From contig CAINDH010000141.1 in NCBI GenBank assembly GCA_903847285.1, positions 1 through 6,106 on the forward strand: a DNA stretch of 6,106 nt, written 5' to 3'. The DNA comes from an uncultured Verrucomicrobia subdivision 3 bacterium (GTDB lineage Bacteria > Verrucomicrobiota > Verrucomicrobiae > Limisphaerales > UBA11358). The notes beneath the pieces were generated by a model that did no database searches, was not told the origin of the DNA, and was given only the letters and a program-made list of their open reading frames with translations. The translations under genes and the position numbers were made by a program. Below, piece after piece: positions 1-5,714 of this stretch (within the stretch, counting starts at the first letter, position 1; each line of letters begins with the position of its first letter).

Positions 1-181
1 AACTGCTTCTGCCTTTCACCGTCAACTGCACTCACGCTCACACCAGCCAAATGAACATCGTCCTGAATTGGGGGATGTCAAGGTGGTCAGATGTGTGTTT
101 TCTCCTAATGTTCGAAATGGGTGGATTATTGATTTCCTGACAGAATTAAACAGCTTGAAACTAGGGTGTAAAAATTTGCAC

Positions 182-204
182 GCGTTAGCAGTTTGCGTTA
201 GCAG
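182..204. repeat. Perfect 10-bp direct repeat
   Basis: GCGTTAGCAG occurs at 182-191 and again at 195-204, separated by TTT. The 13-bp start-to-start distance is a little more than one helical turn, so the copies would lie on roughly the same face of the DNA. It could be a tandem duplication or a regulator site; no linked gene supports either reading. Confidence 0.5.
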
Positions 205-243
205 GTGGGCGCTTTATTGACGCTTCTAAATTGTGAACACATT

Positions 244-262
244 GATTCTATTGAATAGAATC
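244..262. repeat. 19-bp palindrome just downstream of the tRNA 3' end
   Basis: The arms GATTCTATT and AATAGAATC are perfect 9-bp inverted repeats around a single central base. Because the tRNA is read on the minus strand and ends at 268, this hairpin begins 5 nt after the encoded CCA. In RNA it could form a 7-bp stem with a 5-nt loop. It is AU-rich and no T-run follows on the minus strand, so it is a poor intrinsic terminator. It may instead guide 3' processing, act as a weak transcription stop, or be an operator. The symmetry is seen; the role is inferred. Confidence 0.45.
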
Positions 263-267
263 GAAAT

Positions 268-341
268 TGGAGCGGGTGAAGGGAATCGAACCCTCGTCTC
301 AGCCTTGGGAAGGCCACATTCTACCATTGAACCACACCCGC
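268..341 (-). tRNA. tRNA-Gly, anticodon CCC
   Basis: The minus strand folds into a complete cloverleaf. The 7-bp acceptor stem is GCGGGTG paired with CACCCGC, followed by discriminator T and a genomically encoded CCA (268-270). The D arm has a 4-bp stem and an AATGGTA loop with the conserved GG. The anticodon arm has loop TTCCCAA, with anticodon CCC complementary to 307-309. The variable loop is 4 nt (AGAC), and the T arm is GAGGG-TTCGATT-CCCTT. The mature body is 71 nt plus CCA. Anticodon CCC reads the glycine codon GGG. The stems contain several G-T wobble pairs (first anticodon pairs, first T-stem pair, first D-stem pair) but no mismatches, so the gene looks functional. It lies 59 bp downstream of glnD in the same direction and could be read from it or from its own promoter. 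Confidence 0.97.
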
Positions 342-344
342 TCG

Positions 345-356
345 ATGAATATTCAT
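345..356. repeat. 12-bp perfect palindrome in the tRNA leader
   Basis: ATGAATATTCAT is a perfect self-complementary 12-mer lying 4-15 bp upstream of the tRNA 5' end. It overlaps the expected transcription start of the tRNA promoter candidate at 359-387. It could be an operator or simply part of an A+T-rich initiation region. Confidence 0.4.
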
Positions 357-358
357 TT

Positions 359-387
359 GTTCTAGCAGACTGGCTGTCGGGTTGCAA
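359..387 (-). promoter_or_regulatory. Candidate sigma-70-type promoter for tRNA-Gly
   Basis: On the minus strand, TTGCAA (382-387; 4 of 6 matches to TTGACA) is followed after exactly 17 bp by TAGAAC (359-364; 4 of 6 matches to TATAAT). The predicted start near 352 would give a 5' leader of about 10 nt ahead of the tRNA. The spacing and the position between the glnD stop and the tRNA support it, but both boxes are imperfect and the call rests on pattern alone. Confidence 0.4.
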
Positions 388-400
388 CCGCTTTGCGTCT

Positions 401-3235
401 TTAGACGAACGCTTCCAGTTGCCCGATGGCCTTGCGCAAAGCCTGTTCCACCGTCGCTTGACGTTCGCCCAGATTGATTTTACCGCCTTCAATTTCATGG
501 ACGTAAAAACTGTCCACCGCCGCGCCGCGTTCCGTGACGATGCGGGCCGCAGAGATGTCCAGCCGCAGTTCCGCGAACGTCTGTGAGATGCTGTGCAACA
601 GGCCCAGCCGGTCTTCGGTCTCGATCTCGATGAGGGTCCGGTCTTCGGAGGCGTCGTTGTCGAACCGGATCTGGGTGCCGATGTGTTCTCCGATGTAGCC
701 AGCGTAAAGCGGCGTGGCGCGAGCCTGCCGCGCGATCAACTGGTGCAGATCCACTTCCTCGCCGGTGAGGACGGTTTCCAGCAGTTCGGAAAACTTCTCG
801 CGTTGTTCGCGGCTGGCAGTCGTGCCAGTGCGTCCGTCGTTCACGAAAAATGTGTCGAGCGCGATGCCGTCAGCGCGGGTGAAAATCTGCGCGCCCAAAA
901 TGTTCAGCCCGGCCGCGCTCAGAGTGCCGGCAATCTTCCCGAACAACCCGGCGCGATCCCAGGTGCAGATCTTCACGAAGCTATAACCGCGATCCGGCTC
1001 ATCAATCCACGCGGTCACTGGCGCGAGCGTCCGCCGGTTTTCCACGATGAGCCGGTGCATGAAGCGGTGCGCTAGTTCAAGGTCATCTTCGATCTGCGCG
1101 GCGGTATGGATGTCGAAATAGCGCGGCGGCAACAGGCGAAAATGGGCATCGAGCTCTTCGTCGGTGATGCGGGCGGGGGTGAGTCCGCGGACTTCGGCGC
1201 GCAACTCGGCGCGAGCATTTTCCGTGGCACGACGGAATTCCGTGCCGCCCTCCAACAACGTGAGGGTGCGAGAATGTAACTGCCAGAGCAGCGAATCTTT
1301 GAAGCCGCTCCAGAGCTGGTCACTTGTGCCCTGAGAATCAGCGAACGTGAGCAAGGTCAACAGATTCAATTTTTCCGGCGTGCCGATTTCGCGGGCCAGA
1401 GTGCGGATGACAGTGACATCATCCAGATCGCGCCGTTGGGAAGTGATGGCGAGGAGCAAATGTTTCTGCACCAGAAAATCTAATGTGCTGGTAGCGCTGG
1501 CATCCAGACGCAGCCGACGGGCGGCGCGCATGGCGAGCGAGGCGCCCACCTCGGCATGGCGGCCCTTTTCGTGCGGCGCGGCCTTGCCGACATCGTGCAA
1601 CAATAGCGCGAGGTAAAGCAGTCCGGGGCGTTCGAGCTGTTGAAAAATGGGTTCGTAGTGGCTGTATGGCTGAGCCGTGGACTCCCAAATTTTATCAAGT
1701 TGTTCGAGGCAGACGAGCGTGTGTTCGTCCGCCGCATATTGATGGTAAAACTCGTGTTGCACGAGGCAGGTGAGCTTGCCGAATTCAGGAATGTATTTGC
1801 CTAGAAAATTCACCTCGTGCATCGCACGCAAAACCGGCGCGACCGCGCCGCGTTTTTCCAAGATCGTCAAGAACGTCTCGCGGATGTGTTCGTCATGCAG
1901 AAATTTTTTATCCACGAGCGCAAGCTGGTTACGGATGAGCTGGGCGAGGTCGGGATGCAGCGGTAATCCGCGTTGTTGCGAGAAAAGGAACACGCGCATC
2001 AAGCGGCGTGGCGAATCGCGGAAGATGCGGTTATTCGCGGCACAGATGTCCGTGTCGGTGAAAATGAAGCCGTCCACCGGCTCCGGCGGTTTCCGGCGGC
2101 GACGAGGCAGGAGCGCCCGAAGTGAAAGTTTTTTCTGCGAGACCGGCAGCAGCGCCATGCGTTGCTCCAACGTGCGGGTGATGAGAAAAATATTTCGCAT
2201 ATGCACATAGAGATCGCGCATGAACTCCTCGATGCGCTTGCTCGGTGAACGCTCGCTGTAGCCAAGATTGCTCGCGACGGCAGGCTGTAAATTTTTCCCC
2301 AGCACATCCTGCGGCCGGTTCGTGTAGTAGTGCAGCTCCGTCCGCACGCGTAACAAAAAATTATAAGCAGCCTCGAGCTGCTTACGTTCGGCGGCATGGA
2401 GAAATTCCTTCTGCTGCAGATCATCCAGTGAACGCGTGCGGTGCTTGAAGAAGGCCATCCATGGCAGGTTCTGGAAATCACGCAAGCCGCCGCAGCCGTT
2501 TTTGATGTTCGGCTCTTGCATGCAGGCCGAGTTCCCGTGCTTGGTGCGACGGGCGGCTTGGTCTTCGATACGCGCGGCGATGTATTTTTCCTCGTAACCC
2601 ACCACACATTTGGCCACGACGGTTTTTTGCAGTTTGGCAAACAGACTTTCGCTACCGACGATCAAACGCGCCTCGATCAACGAGGTTTTGGACTGCATAT
2701 CCGTGTTCGCCACCTTGACGCAATCGTCGAGGTCGCGGACGGAATAACCGATCTTCAGACCCATGTCCCAGAGCGGATACAAAATGCCATCCATGATTTT
2801 CCCCAAAGCTGGCAGGGGCTTTCCTGCGACAACCTGACCGACGTGCAGGAACATGAAATCAATGTCGCTGTGCGGGTTCAATTCCGCGCGGCCGTAGCCG
2901 CCGATGGCGACCAGTGCGATGGCGGGAAATTCTTTTTGCGCTTGCGCGGACAACGTAGCTTTCGCCGTGTCCCAGAGATGCCGCACCAGCGCGTCAAGAA
3001 TCGCCGCGCGCGCCTGGCAAACCTCGCGACCGCCAGCGCCGGCCCGGTGCAGCAGCTTGAGCCGAGCGGTCTCGACCTTGAGGAAATTTTTATAACGCGC
3101 AAGTTTTTCCGCCGCGTCCGCATTGGGCGCGAACGACAGGCGGGCTTCGGCGGCGGCTTCGATTTTTTTCAGCAGATCCTGCACGGGCGGATAAGTTGCG
3201 GGCAAAGCGATTTGAAGGCAAGCCGCCGCAATCAT
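401..3235 (-). CDS. glnD: Bifunctional PII uridylyltransferase / uridylyl-removing enzyme GlnD
   Basis: GlnD is the cytoplasmic sensor of the nitrogen-regulation cascade: it uridylylates PII (GlnB/GlnK) when glutamine is low and removes UMP when glutamine is high. The 944 residues show the full order. The nucleotidyltransferase domain has GGYGR at 112-116 and SDID at 123-126, where D124 and D126 are the metal-binding pair. A linker follows with NGCGGLRDFQNL at 246-257. The HD hydrolase has H505 in DEHTL, HD at 547-548 and D633 in the LTFAD segment. Two C-terminal ACT domains, near 753-798 and 868-912, are the expected glutamine-binding sites. Length is at the upper normal range and no frameshift is seen. 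The ATG start is the only methionine codon before residue 128; its Shine-Dalgarno match is weak (GAG about 10 nt upstream). The gene stands alone, divergent from the sigma gene, with tRNA-Gly 59 bp downstream. No PII or glutamine synthetase gene is in the window. Confidence 0.97.
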   Translation of the reverse strand: MIAAACLQIALPATYPPVQDLLKKIEAAAEARLSFAPNADAAEKLARYKNFLKVETARLKLLHRAGAGGREVCQARAAILDALVRHLWDTAKATLSAQAQKEFPAIALVAIGGYGRAELNPHSDIDFMFLHVGQVVAGKPLPALGKIMDGILYPLWDMGLKIGYSVRDLDDCVKVANTDMQSKTSLIEARLIVGSESLFAKLQKTVVAKCVVGYEEKYIAARIEDQAARRTKHGNSACMQEPNIKNGCGGLRDFQNLPWMAFFKHRTRSLDDLQQKEFLHAAERKQLEAAYNFLLRVRTELHYYTNRPQDVLGKNLQPAVASNLGYSERSPSKRIEEFMRDLYVHMRNIFLITRTLEQRMALLPVSQKKLSLRALLPRRRRKPPEPVDGFIFTDTDICAANNRIFRDSPRRLMRVFLFSQQRGLPLHPDLAQLIRNQLALVDKKFLHDEHIRETFLTILEKRGAVAPVLRAMHEVNFLGKYIPEFGKLTCLVQHEFYHQYAADEHTLVCLEQLDKIWESTAQPYSHYEPIFQQLERPGLLYLALLLHDVGKAAPHEKGRHAEVGASLAMRAARRLRLDASATSTLDFLVQKHLLLAITSQRRDLDDVTVIRTLAREIGTPEKLNLLTLLTFADSQGTSDQLWSGFKDSLLWQLHSRTLTLLEGGTEFRRATENARAELRAEVRGLTPARITDEELDAHFRLLPPRYFDIHTAAQIEDDLELAHRFMHRLIVENRRTLAPVTAWIDEPDRGYSFVKICTWDRAGLFGKIAGTLSAAGLNILGAQIFTRADGIALDTFFVNDGRTGTTASREQREKFSELLETVLTGEEVDLHQLIARQARATPLYAGYIGEHIGTQIRFDNDASEDRTLIEIETEDRLGLLHSISQTFAELRLDISAARIVTERGAAVDSFYVHEIEGGKINLGERQATVEQALRKAIGQLEAFV

Positions 3236-3330
3236 TTTCGTGCTCGTTCTCGGTTCCTATTTCGAAAGAAAGAAGGATTTGAAACGTGGCGAAACCTTGT
3301 CGCGCGCGCGGCGTCTACTAGAATTCACTG
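3236..3330. promoter_or_regulatory. Divergent intergenic region between glnD and the sigma gene
   Basis: These 95 bp must hold the 5' control signals of both glnD (minus) and the sigma gene (plus). Toward the sigma gene there are good candidates (see 3291-3324). Toward glnD I find no convincing -35/-10 pair; the A+T-richer part around 3258-3280, with the palindrome TTTCGAAA at 3260-3267, is the likeliest location. A (CG)5 run lies at 3301-3310. Confidence 0.6.
3291..3324 (+). promoter_or_regulatory. Overlapping sigma-70-like and ECF-like promoter candidates for the sigma gene
   Basis: Two readings overlap. A sigma-70-type pair is TTGTCG (3297-3302, 4 of 6 to consensus), a 16-bp spacer and TAGAAT (3319-3324, 5 of 6); initiation 6-7 bp later would fall on or next to the ATG at 3331. 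An ECF-type pair is GAAACC (3291-3296), a 15-bp spacer and CGTCTA (3312-3317), resembling the GGAAC...CGTC/TCTGA style of promoters that ECF factors use, often for self-activation; it would give a leader of only about 7 nt. Both are pattern matches, and which is used, if either, cannot be decided from sequence. Confidence 0.42.
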
Positions 3331-3939
3331 ATGTTGGCCAACCCCGACCCCGATGCCGCCCTGATGCTCCGCGTGAAGCGGGGCGACCGTGCGGCATTTG
3401 CGACTTTGGTCGAGAATTACCAGCAGCCGCTGCACAACTTCATCCACCGCACTCTGCGCGACGAGGCGGAGGCGGATGACTTGGCGCAGAATGTTTTTCT
3501 CCAAGTCTGGAAATCTCGCGACCGCTACGAGCGCACAGCCAAGTTTTCCACCTGGCTCTTCACCATCGCGCGCAATCTTTGCCTGAATGAAATCCGCCGC
3601 CGCACGCGGCATCCCGCCGAATCGCTGGAGGAAACGCACAGTGAACACGACGATCAGCCGCAGCGGCAATATGAGGATAAGAAAGTTTTTCTCCCGACGG
3701 AAAACGCGTTGCACGGCGAGCTGGCCCAAAAAATCGAGGAGGCTCTGGCTGAATTGCCCGAAGCCCAGCGCACCGCCATCCTGCTTTGTCGGCAGGATGA
3801 ATTGAGCTACGAAGAAATCGCCAAAGTGCTGGATTGTTCGCTGTCCGCCACCAAATCCCTGATCCATCGCGGCCGCGAAACACTCAAGGAAAAGCTCAAG
3901 CCATACTTACAAACCGGTGATTGGAGCAGTCCCGAGTGA
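3331..3939 (+). CDS. RNA polymerase sigma factor, ECF (sigma-70 family, RpoE-like)
   Basis: This 202-residue protein should bind core RNA polymerase and direct it to a dedicated promoter set. Sigma region 2 spans about 22-91, with the acidic DDLAQNVFLQVW at 49-60 (core binding) and KFSTWLFTIARN at 71-82 (-10 recognition and melting). A polar, acidic linker runs from about 92 to 130. Region 4 spans about 137-188, with LPEAQRTAILL and the helix-turn-helix SYEEIAKVLDCSLSATKSLIHRGRE broken into residues 159-183 for -35 recognition. Regions 1 and 3 are absent, as is normal for ECF factors. The ATG at 3331 is preferred because the following DPDAALMLRVKRGD segment is typical of family N-termini; the ATG at 3364 (residue 12) is the alternative. 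Neither has a Shine-Dalgarno sequence. No anti-sigma or zinc-finger gene follows: the next gene is a folding factor 102 bp on. The ECF subgroup cannot be assigned by eye. Confidence 0.95.
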   Translation: MLANPDPDAALMLRVKRGDRAAFATLVENYQQPLHNFIHRTLRDEAEADDLAQNVFLQVWKSRDRYERTAKFSTWLFTIARNLCLNEIRRRTRHPAESLEETHSEHDDQPQRQYEDKKVFLPTENALHGELAQKIEEALAELPEAQRTAILLCRQDELSYEEIAKVLDCSLSATKSLIHRGRETLKEKLKPYLQTGDWSSPE

Positions 3940-3990
3940 GATGCCTTCGCAAGTTTAAGCCTCGCCCCCGCACAATTCCGCCTTTTGGGT

Positions 3991-4020
3991 TTGACCACGG
4001 TTGCCTGCGCTGGTTACGCT
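3991..4020 (+). promoter_or_regulatory. Candidate promoter for the PpiD-like gene
   Basis: TTGACC (3991-3996; 5 of 6 to the -35 consensus) is followed after 18 bp by TACGCT (4015-4020; 3 of 6 to TATAAT). Initiation near 4027 would leave a leader of about 15 nt before the ATG at 4042. It sits in the 102-bp gap after the sigma gene, where no terminator hairpin is apparent, so read-through from the sigma gene remains possible as well. Confidence 0.33.
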
Positions 4021-4041
4021 AAACAACCTCTATTTCAATTT

Positions 4042-5709
4042 ATGATCGGAACAATTCGCAAACATTCAAAGGTGCTTTGGTGGGTAATCATCGGCGCTGT
4101 CATCATTACGTTCGTTTTCTGGGGAGCCAGCCCTTCATCCGTTGGTAAAGGCGGCGCAAGAGCCATCGGCGACTTCGGCTCCATCAACGGCAAGAAAATC
4201 ACCCAGACTGCTTATGTGGGGGCCATGAACGAATTCCGTTTGTTCTACCTGTTCCACTACGGCCAGATGCCGGATAAAAAATCCAACGTGACCGAGGCGG
4301 ACATCGAACGCGAAACTTACATCCGCCTACTGCTCACGCAAAAAGCCGAAGAAATGGGCGTCCACGTCAGCGATGAAACCGTGGCGTCTGCAGCGGCGCA
4401 GATGATCCGTTCGCTTTCCCGCGGCGGCCAGCAAGTGACTATGGAATCGTTCGCCAAGCAGGCATTGACCCCGAACGGCATGACTGTAGCCGACTTCGAA
4501 AATTTCGTCCGGCACGATCTGGTGATTCAGCAACTCGTCCAAGCGCTCGGCTTGCCTGGCGCGCTCGTCACGCCTCAGGAAGCGGCCTCGATCTATCAGC
4601 GCAACCATCAAGAGGTCTCCGCGCAAATCGTTTATTTTCCCGCGACCAATTACCTCGCCGCCGTGAAGGCCACTCCTGAAGCCGTGGCACAATTTTACAC
4701 GAACTACCTTGCGGCTTACCGCCTACCGGAGCGCGTGCAGGTCAGCTATGTGAGCTTTGACATTTCCAATTTCGTTGAACAAGCCAAGGTGGAACTTGCA
4801 AAGACCAATCTCGATGCGCAAGTTGACCAAGCGTATCTGCAGAGTGCCGCACAGATCGCCCAGATGTTTCCCGAAGCCAAGACGACCGCCGAACAAAAGG
4901 CCAAAGTCCGCGAGACCATCATCAACCAGCGTGCCATGGGTAATGCCCGGGTCGTGGTCAACGATTTCGCCAAGGCCGTTTTTGAAGTGACGCCTGCCAG
5001 CGCCGCCAATCTAGCTACGGTCGCCAAGCAAAAAGGTTTAACCGTGCACGTCACCGCGCCCTTCAGCCTCGCCGAAGGCCCGCAGGAATTTGCCGCGCCG
5101 GAAGGCTTCACCAAGGCCGCCTTCAGCTTGACGGCCGATGCACCGTTCGCCAATCCGCTGGCGAGCAGCGAAGCCATCTACGTCATGGCACTGGCCAAAC
5201 AACTGCCCAGCGAAATTCCCGCCCTCGCAGACATCCGCGACCGCGTCACGGCAAATTTTAAATTTGTCGAAGCTCGCCAGCTTGCGCAGAGTGCCGGAAC
5301 CAATTTCGCTATCACGGCCAAAATCAAGATGGCCACCGGCAGCAGCTTTGCTTCCGCCGCCGTGGCTGCGGGACTTTCGCCGCAAGTATTGCCGCCGTTT
5401 TCCCTCAGCACACGCGAACTTCCACAGCTGGGCGAACTCGCGGATTTAAATCAGGTCAAGCAAGCCGCGTTCTCAACGGCAGCCGGCCAATCCAGCGCTT
5501 TCGAAGCAAACAACGCCGGCGGCTTCGTCCTGTTCGTCCAGTCGCAATTGCCCGTTGATCAGTCCGTCATGAACGCCGAGCTGCCGCAATTCACCGCCGA
5601 ACTTCGCCGCTCGCGCGAAAACGAAGCGTTCAACCAATGGCTCCAAATCGAGGCCAGCCGCGAGCTAGGCGACACTCTGTTGGCTCGCCGCGCGCCGGCC
5701 GGACGTTAA
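4042..5709 (+). CDS. Membrane-anchored SurA/PpiD-like periplasmic folding factor
   Basis: This 555-residue protein has the build of PpiD: a short basic N-terminus (R6, K7, K10), one hydrophobic helix at about 11-28 that acts as an uncleaved anchor, and a large domain expected in the periplasm. Residues about 40-190 fit a SurA N-terminal chaperone domain: a GSINGKKIT entry at 46-54, then long helices including ETYIRLLLTQKAEEMGVHVSDE split across 91-112. A region near 211-240 (PEAVAQFYTNY..., then PERVQVSYVSFD) aligns in style with the lead-in to a parvulin domain, but the family's characteristic His-containing strand is absent. The remainder, including a long charged helix at 245-300, is unassigned; the C-terminus ends in a helical segment (515-545). 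The ATG at 4042 is chosen over a TTG at 3985, which would put 19 extra residues before the anchor. It probably assists folding of exported proteins; isomerase activity is doubtful. The pseudouridine synthase starts 5 bp after its stop. Confidence 0.83.
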   Translation: MIGTIRKHSKVLWWVIIGAVIITFVFWGASPSSVGKGGARAIGDFGSINGKKITQTAYVGAMNEFRLFYLFHYGQMPDKKSNVTEADIERETYIRLLLTQKAEEMGVHVSDETVASAAAQMIRSLSRGGQQVTMESFAKQALTPNGMTVADFENFVRHDLVIQQLVQALGLPGALVTPQEAASIYQRNHQEVSAQIVYFPATNYLAAVKATPEAVAQFYTNYLAAYRLPERVQVSYVSFDISNFVEQAKVELAKTNLDAQVDQAYLQSAAQIAQMFPEAKTTAEQKAKVRETIINQRAMGNARVVVNDFAKAVFEVTPASAANLATVAKQKGLTVHVTAPFSLAEGPQEFAAPEGFTKAAFSLTADAPFANPLASSEAIYVMALAKQLPSEIPALADIRDRVTANFKFVEARQLAQSAGTNFAITAKIKMATGSSFASAAVAAGLSPQVLPPFSLSTRELPQLGELADLNQVKQAAFSTAAGQSSAFEANNAGGFVLFVQSQLPVDQSVMNAELPQFTAELRRSRENEAFNQWLQIEASRELGDTLLARRAPAGR

Positions 5710-5714
5710 GCGAC

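Larger units (their letters stand above)
1..267. other. A+T-richer stretch with no supported gene
   Basis: No recognisable gene lies here. Two plus-strand frames are open from the left edge, one to a TGA at 218-220 (72 codons) and one to a TGA at 137-139. Neither encodes anything I recognise, and their overlap shows that openness alone is weak evidence. One of them could be the 3' tail of a gene that starts outside the window. The composition is richer in A+T than the coding regions to the right. The stretch contains a 10-bp direct repeat (182-204) and a palindrome (244-262), described separately. No strong intrinsic terminator (GC-rich hairpin followed by a T-run) is visible on either strand. 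Confidence 0.6.

Noticed and set aside
2..220. Open plus-strand frame from the left edge to a TGA at 218-220, possibly a gene tail
   Set aside because: The 72 codons resemble no family I know, a second frame is open over much of the same stretch, and the composition differs from the genes nearby. It is kept only as a possibility in the gene-free entry.
226..586. Open frames of 90 and 117 codons across the tRNA
   Set aside because: They translate through the tRNA gene and the glnD 3' end, and are incidental.
2441..3331. A 296-codon open frame on the plus strand opposite glnD
   Set aside because: It lies wholly antisense to the unmistakable nucleotidyltransferase region of GlnD, its translation shows no family motif, and long antisense frames are common in GC-rich coding DNA.
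3325..3867. A 180-codon open frame on the minus strand opposite the sigma gene
   Set aside because: It is a shadow of the ECF sigma gene, whose sigma regions 2 and 4 are clear on the plus strand; the antisense translation is unrecognisable.
3985..4041. TTG-initiated N-terminal extension of the PpiD-like protein
   Set aside because: It would add 19 residues ahead of the basic start and membrane anchor, and would overlap the promoter candidate at 3991-4020. The ATG at 4042 gives the usual anchor position.
3940..4041. Possible terminator or small gene after the sigma factor
   Set aside because: No stable GC-rich hairpin followed by a T-run and no convincing short reading frame is visible in this gap.
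4042..4125. The membrane protein as a possible anti-sigma factor
   Set aside because: Only about 10 residues precede the membrane helix, and the exported part looks like a SurA-type chaperone domain rather than an anti-sigma domain.
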